From assembly GCA_030027265.1 (NCBI GenBank), contig JASENG010000028.1, forward strand, positions 1-37,011: a stretch of 37,011 nt of DNA. The letters run 5' to 3'. The notes beneath the pieces were generated by a model that ran no database searches, was not told the origin of the DNA, and saw only the letters and a list, made by a program, of their open reading frames with translations. The position numbers and the translations under genes were made by a program. Source of the DNA: Lysinibacillus fusiformis (GTDB lineage: Bacteria > Bacillota > Bacilli > Bacillales_A > Planococcaceae). Below are positions 34,466-37,011 of the stretch, piece by piece (within the stretch, counting starts at the first letter, position 1; every line of letters begins with the position of its first letter).

Positions 34466-34497
34466 ATTATAATCTTTTTTTTTAATAATTTAACTGT
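34466..34497 (-). promoter_or_regulatory. Probable agr promoter with an AgrA-like half site
   Basis: On minus, a perfect TATAAT (34466-34471) is preceded by a poor -35. In its place is ACAGTTAAA (34489-34497), close to the staphylococcal AgrA repeat ACAGTTAAG. A weak -35 overlapped by an activator site is how agr P2 works in staphylococci. Only one half site is clear, and the usual partner at 12 bases is missing. Confidence 0.4.
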
Positions 34498-34612
34498 TCT
34501 TTTCTAGTAGTCTTCTTCGCCTGCACTATATTCCAGAATGATCGGCTTGTAGCTCGTATGTGAAAACGGGGGCAAAGGATGAGAAATTGGGGAGTTTCTT
34601 TTCACAATTTAG

Positions 34613-34643
34613 AGAAAAAAGACCAGGACACCTCTGCCCTGGT
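34613..34643 (-). terminator. Terminator of the GIY-YIG/MazG cassette
   Basis: ACCAGG (34622-34627) pairs with CCTGGT (34638-34643) around a 10-base loop. Seven U follow on the minus strand (34614-34620). It lies about 150 bases past the MazG stop and separates the cassette from agr. Confidence 0.65.
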
Positions 34644-34796
34644 AAATTATTTGAATATCGAAGTTTAAATCAGAGATATGGATAGCTTCTTAATTAACTC
34701 TTGCTGCTTTTTATTTATTTTCACCATTTTAAATTGGAGAATAGAATGAAATATTTTATAAACTCATTCTAATAAAGTTCTATAGCGATTAACCTA

Positions 34797-35135
34797 CTAA
34801 AACTCAGTATACTTAGTATTCTTTCCATATGCCTTCTCAACCGGGTATTTTTCATTGTTTTTCTGCAGTTTTTGTTCTACTGATTTCCTTAGATCAATGC
34901 CCGTCTCATTTGCAAATAATAAAGTATAGATGAAAATATCAGCTAGTTCATCTTTCATTTCATCAAAATTTTTATCAACAGCTTCTTCACTTTTCTTCCA
35001 CTGGAAAGTCTCTAGTAACTCACTTGCCTCCAACGACAGTGATAGTGCTAAATCTTTGGGATTGTGGAACTTTTGCCAGTCTCGCTCATTCCTAAATTCA
35101 AGAATCTTATCAGTTAATAGTTTTAATTCACTCAT
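34797..35135 (-). CDS. MazG-like nucleotide pyrophosphohydrolase
   Basis: Small all-helical protein of 112 residues. The metal-binding signature of MazG/dUTPase-like pyrophosphatases is clear: EASE (Glu36, Glu39) and, 24 residues on, ELAD (Glu63, Asp66), within LEASELLETFQW and KDELADIFIY. These enzymes hydrolyse NTPs or dNTPs, often modified or pyrimidine ones, to the monophosphate and pyrophosphate. The start is ambiguous between GTG 35144, ATG 35138 and ATG 35135; I take 35135 because AGGTG is six bases before it. It overlaps the upstream nuclease-ATPase gene by 8 bases, so the two are made together. Confidence 0.88.
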   Translation of the reverse strand: MSELKLLTDKILEFRNERDWQKFHNPKDLALSLSLEASELLETFQWKKSEEAVDKNFDEMKDELADIFIYTLLFANETGIDLRKSVEQKLQKNNEKYPVEKAYGKNTKYTEF

Positions 35136-36783
35136 CATCTTCACCTAAATTATTTTGATATTCCATCAATTTATTTCTTAAAGCTTCGTCGCTTGCATAT
35201 ATAAACAATCCTTTAATACCACGCTTCATTAATATATTTAAAGAGTTTAATATGATTCTTTCTTTTGCTGCCTCAACATTATTAATGCCTTCTGTTCCCG
35301 AGTAGGCTCCTATATCCTTGTAGGCTTCAGTTTTAATAGCCAGTTGCTCAGCTTGTGAATCATAGGTTATAGACGGTCCCAAAATTACTCCAACATAATT
35401 TAAATCAAATCCTTGAATTGTATAAATAGAACCTGCTTCATTTACTGTCGAAGTTTTCTCAGCCCAAGTGAATTTACTATCTGTAATATTCCATGGGATT
35501 TTATATTCTCCCTGATCCTCAGTAATGTAGTACACTCCACCATCTTTTTTATGTAAATAATCAAATGTGGAGACCACACGACTTAACCCGTGGATTTGAT
35601 TTTTTTCTTTTATCATTTCATGCATTTCTTTTAACGTACCGAATACCTTAAACTCATATCCTTCGTCATAAGGTAATGGCAGTAACCGTTTTTGTTTAAA
35701 TTGATTAATCCATTCGATTACTTCATCATTTGCTTGCATGCGGAACTGATTGGTTAGTTGATAATCTTCTGTATTTGAACTTTTTTCAATTAAACCATCT
35801 AAAGTTAACTCTTGCCACAAGCTTTTTAATTTTAGAACTTGATCACTGTCGTAAACCACAACAACAATTTTTGCCAACTTTAATAACTCTTCTAATTGAT
35901 TTTCACCATGAAAGTTATTGTATGTATCTGGTCGTGTTAATAACAGATGCGCTTCATCAACTAAAATAATATCCGCTTTTTTATCCTGTTTATTTAATTG
36001 GTTGATTAAAGGTGTTGGTTTTGCAAAATTCTTGGCCTTTATATGCTTTAATTGAGAGGCTATTCCCTTATACGTTTTATACATTTCTTCATGATTTACA
36101 ACTAAATAGTTTTCAGTTTTATAAAGAGGCGAAGAAGCTTCGGAAGTAGATTCTTGTATCGTATTAAATATTGAACTCAGTACAACACTTTTCCCCACAC
36201 CAGCTTCTCCTTGTATTACAAACAAACTCCCGTATTCATTCTGTTGTGATTTAACTTGTTCTTCACAAAACTGTAATACTTTTTCTTTCAAATCCAATTG
36301 TTCCAAGGATAGCTCTTTGAACGGCGATAATTTAAATATGTCTTTATTTTCAATAACGTGCTGCGAGTTTGCTACAATACCTTTTTCATATAGTTTAGTC
36401 CATAACTCTTTAAAAACGCTTTGATCATAAAATGGTTTATTAAAATAGTTATGTGTGAAATCATTCGTTGTTTTACTCTTATTTTGAAGTTTATATTTTT
36501 CATCACCTAAGAAATAATTAATAAGCTTCGTTTCAAGATGAAAGGTTGCAAAACGATTAAATTCCTCATGCTTTATTAAATGCATATATTCCAGATTTTT
36601 TCGTTCTTTATTTTTTATATGTGATCGCATACGTTTCTTAAAATATACCGTCTCACCTATATAAGCTTCTTTTGCTCCATTTAAAATATAAATAACAGGA
36701 TAGTTTACAAACCCTTCATTGTTACTAATCCGATTTAAACTTTGATCTTGAAATGGCCATGTTACAATCTCTAAATTCTCCAT
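35128..36783 (-). CDS. GIY-YIG nuclease fused to DUF2075-type P-loop ATPase/helicase
   Basis: Protein of 551 residues. Residues ~28-110 are a GIY-YIG nuclease domain: VIYIL (30-34), AYIGET with YIG at 41-43, a basic KKRMRSH (49-55) and Glu84 in LETKLI, then the LQNKSKT ending. Residues ~185-540 are a DUF2075/Schlafen-like ATPase: Walker A GEAGVGKS (192-199), Walker B ILVDEAHLLL (DEAH 276-279), YDSDQ (311-315), NQFRMQ (345-350), TIQGFDLNYVGVILG (455-469) and the KRGIKGLFIYASD block, where family members usually have TRG. All active-site marks look intact. ATG 36783 is behind AGGTG. Together with MazG it forms a candidate nucleic-acid defence cassette. The defence role is inference. Confidence 0.88.
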   Translation of the reverse strand: MENLEIVTWPFQDQSLNRISNNEGFVNYPVIYILNGAKEAYIGETVYFKKRMRSHIKNKERKNLEYMHLIKHEEFNRFATFHLETKLINYFLGDEKYKLQNKSKTTNDFTHNYFNKPFYDQSVFKELWTKLYEKGIVANSQHVIENKDIFKLSPFKELSLEQLDLKEKVLQFCEEQVKSQQNEYGSLFVIQGEAGVGKSVVLSSIFNTIQESTSEASSPLYKTENYLVVNHEEMYKTYKGIASQLKHIKAKNFAKPTPLINQLNKQDKKADIILVDEAHLLLTRPDTYNNFHGENQLEELLKLAKIVVVVYDSDQVLKLKSLWQELTLDGLIEKSSNTEDYQLTNQFRMQANDEVIEWINQFKQKRLLPLPYDEGYEFKVFGTLKEMHEMIKEKNQIHGLSRVVSTFDYLHKKDGGVYYITEDQGEYKIPWNITDSKFTWAEKTSTVNEAGSIYTIQGFDLNYVGVILGPSITYDSQAEQLAIKTEAYKDIGAYSGTEGINNVEAAKERIILNSLNILMKRGIKGLFIYASDEALRNKLMEYQNNLGEDDE

Positions 36784-37011
36784 TGAATTCACCTGCATTT
36801 ATTAAAAATAATTAGCCTTTTACAATTTCCACTAAAACCTTTAGGAAAATTCCAATATTTCCATTACATTATTTTACACCAAAATTTTTGGTTAAGGTAA
36901 TTTTGGAATTTAAATATCAATTTAAATAATTTACGCCCTTTTAAAAAACATAATAATGAATAGAAGGTTGGTTATTTATTATTTTTGGAGATAATATTCC
37001 TTACTAATATG
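36784..37011. other. AT-rich upstream region of the nuclease-ATPase gene
   Basis: No gene is visible to the window edge. A near-palindrome ACCAAAATTTTTGGT lies at 36878-36892 and could be an operator. No clear -35/-10 pair can be assigned on the minus strand. The cassette's transcript probably starts here. Confidence 0.4.

Larger units (their letters stand above)
34364..34796. other. Intergenic region between agr locus and GIY-YIG/MazG cassette
   Basis: This 433-base gap holds the likely agr promoter (34466-34497) and the cassette terminator (34613-34643). A loose inverted repeat AGAATGA/TCATTCT lies at 34743-34770. A plus frame of about 40 codons through the terminator is open but shows no known motif. 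No gene is called. Confidence 0.55.

Noticed and set aside
34541..34690. Open plus-strand frame of about 45 codons
   Set aside because: It crosses the cassette terminator, has no start with a ribosome site and shows no motif.

Overview
The window is low-GC Bacillota DNA, most likely Bacillales and possibly Planococcaceae. The grounds are strong AGGAGG-type ribosome binding sites, LAAC/LVGC-type lipoprotein signals on every binding protein, a Fur box, cre-like sites, a RocB-type peptidase and an agr-type peptide-signalling locus. The family placement is an inference. Nearly all genes lie on the minus strand. Only the LuxR-type regulator (2967-3656) and the M20 peptidase (22350-23996) are on plus. 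I see no tRNA, rRNA, CRISPR array or intact insertion sequence.

Layout from left to right. (1) 44-3656: an HSL-type esterase and a Baeyer-Villiger monooxygenase, with a divergent LuxR-type regulator; together they look like a ketone-to-ester-to-alcohol-plus-acid module. (2) 3768-7359: a polar amino-acid ABC importer (ATPase, permease, lipoprotein) led by a class-III aminotransferase, with an ArgR-box-like palindrome upstream. (3) 7360-8232: a non-coding gap with four degenerate palindromic repeats and what may be the tail of a lost MFS transporter. (4) 8233-12197: a complete siderophore ABC importer behind a strong sigma-A promoter and a perfect 7-1-7 Fur box. (5) 12657-21786: an oligopeptide-type importer (DppB/C/D/F-like plus lipoprotein) with a GlcD-type FAD dehydrogenase and an aminotransferase, headed by a GntR/FCD regulator that has three copies of a TGTATAC palindrome upstream. 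A RocB-like M20 peptidase diverges from it. (6) 24095-31810: a sugar or polyol operon with a SorC-family regulator, GatD-like zinc dehydrogenase, FGGY kinase, ribose-type ABC importer and DeoC-type aldolase, preceded by a cre site and an inverted-repeat operator.

(7) 32279-34363: agrB-agrD-agrC, a cyclic-peptide quorum-sensing locus that ends in a terminator without an agrA response regulator. (8) 34797-36783: a two-gene cassette in which a GIY-YIG nuclease fused to a DUF2075-type P-loop ATPase is translationally coupled to a small MazG-like nucleotide pyrophosphohydrolase; this is a candidate defence system.

The window therefore alternates nutrient-scavenging operons, each with its own regulator or operator, with a signalling island and a putative defence island at the right end. 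The two most interesting items are the agrA-less agr locus with its readable autoinducer and the GIY-YIG-DUF2075/MazG pair. Start codons were chosen by ribosome binding site and differ from the longest frame in many genes.
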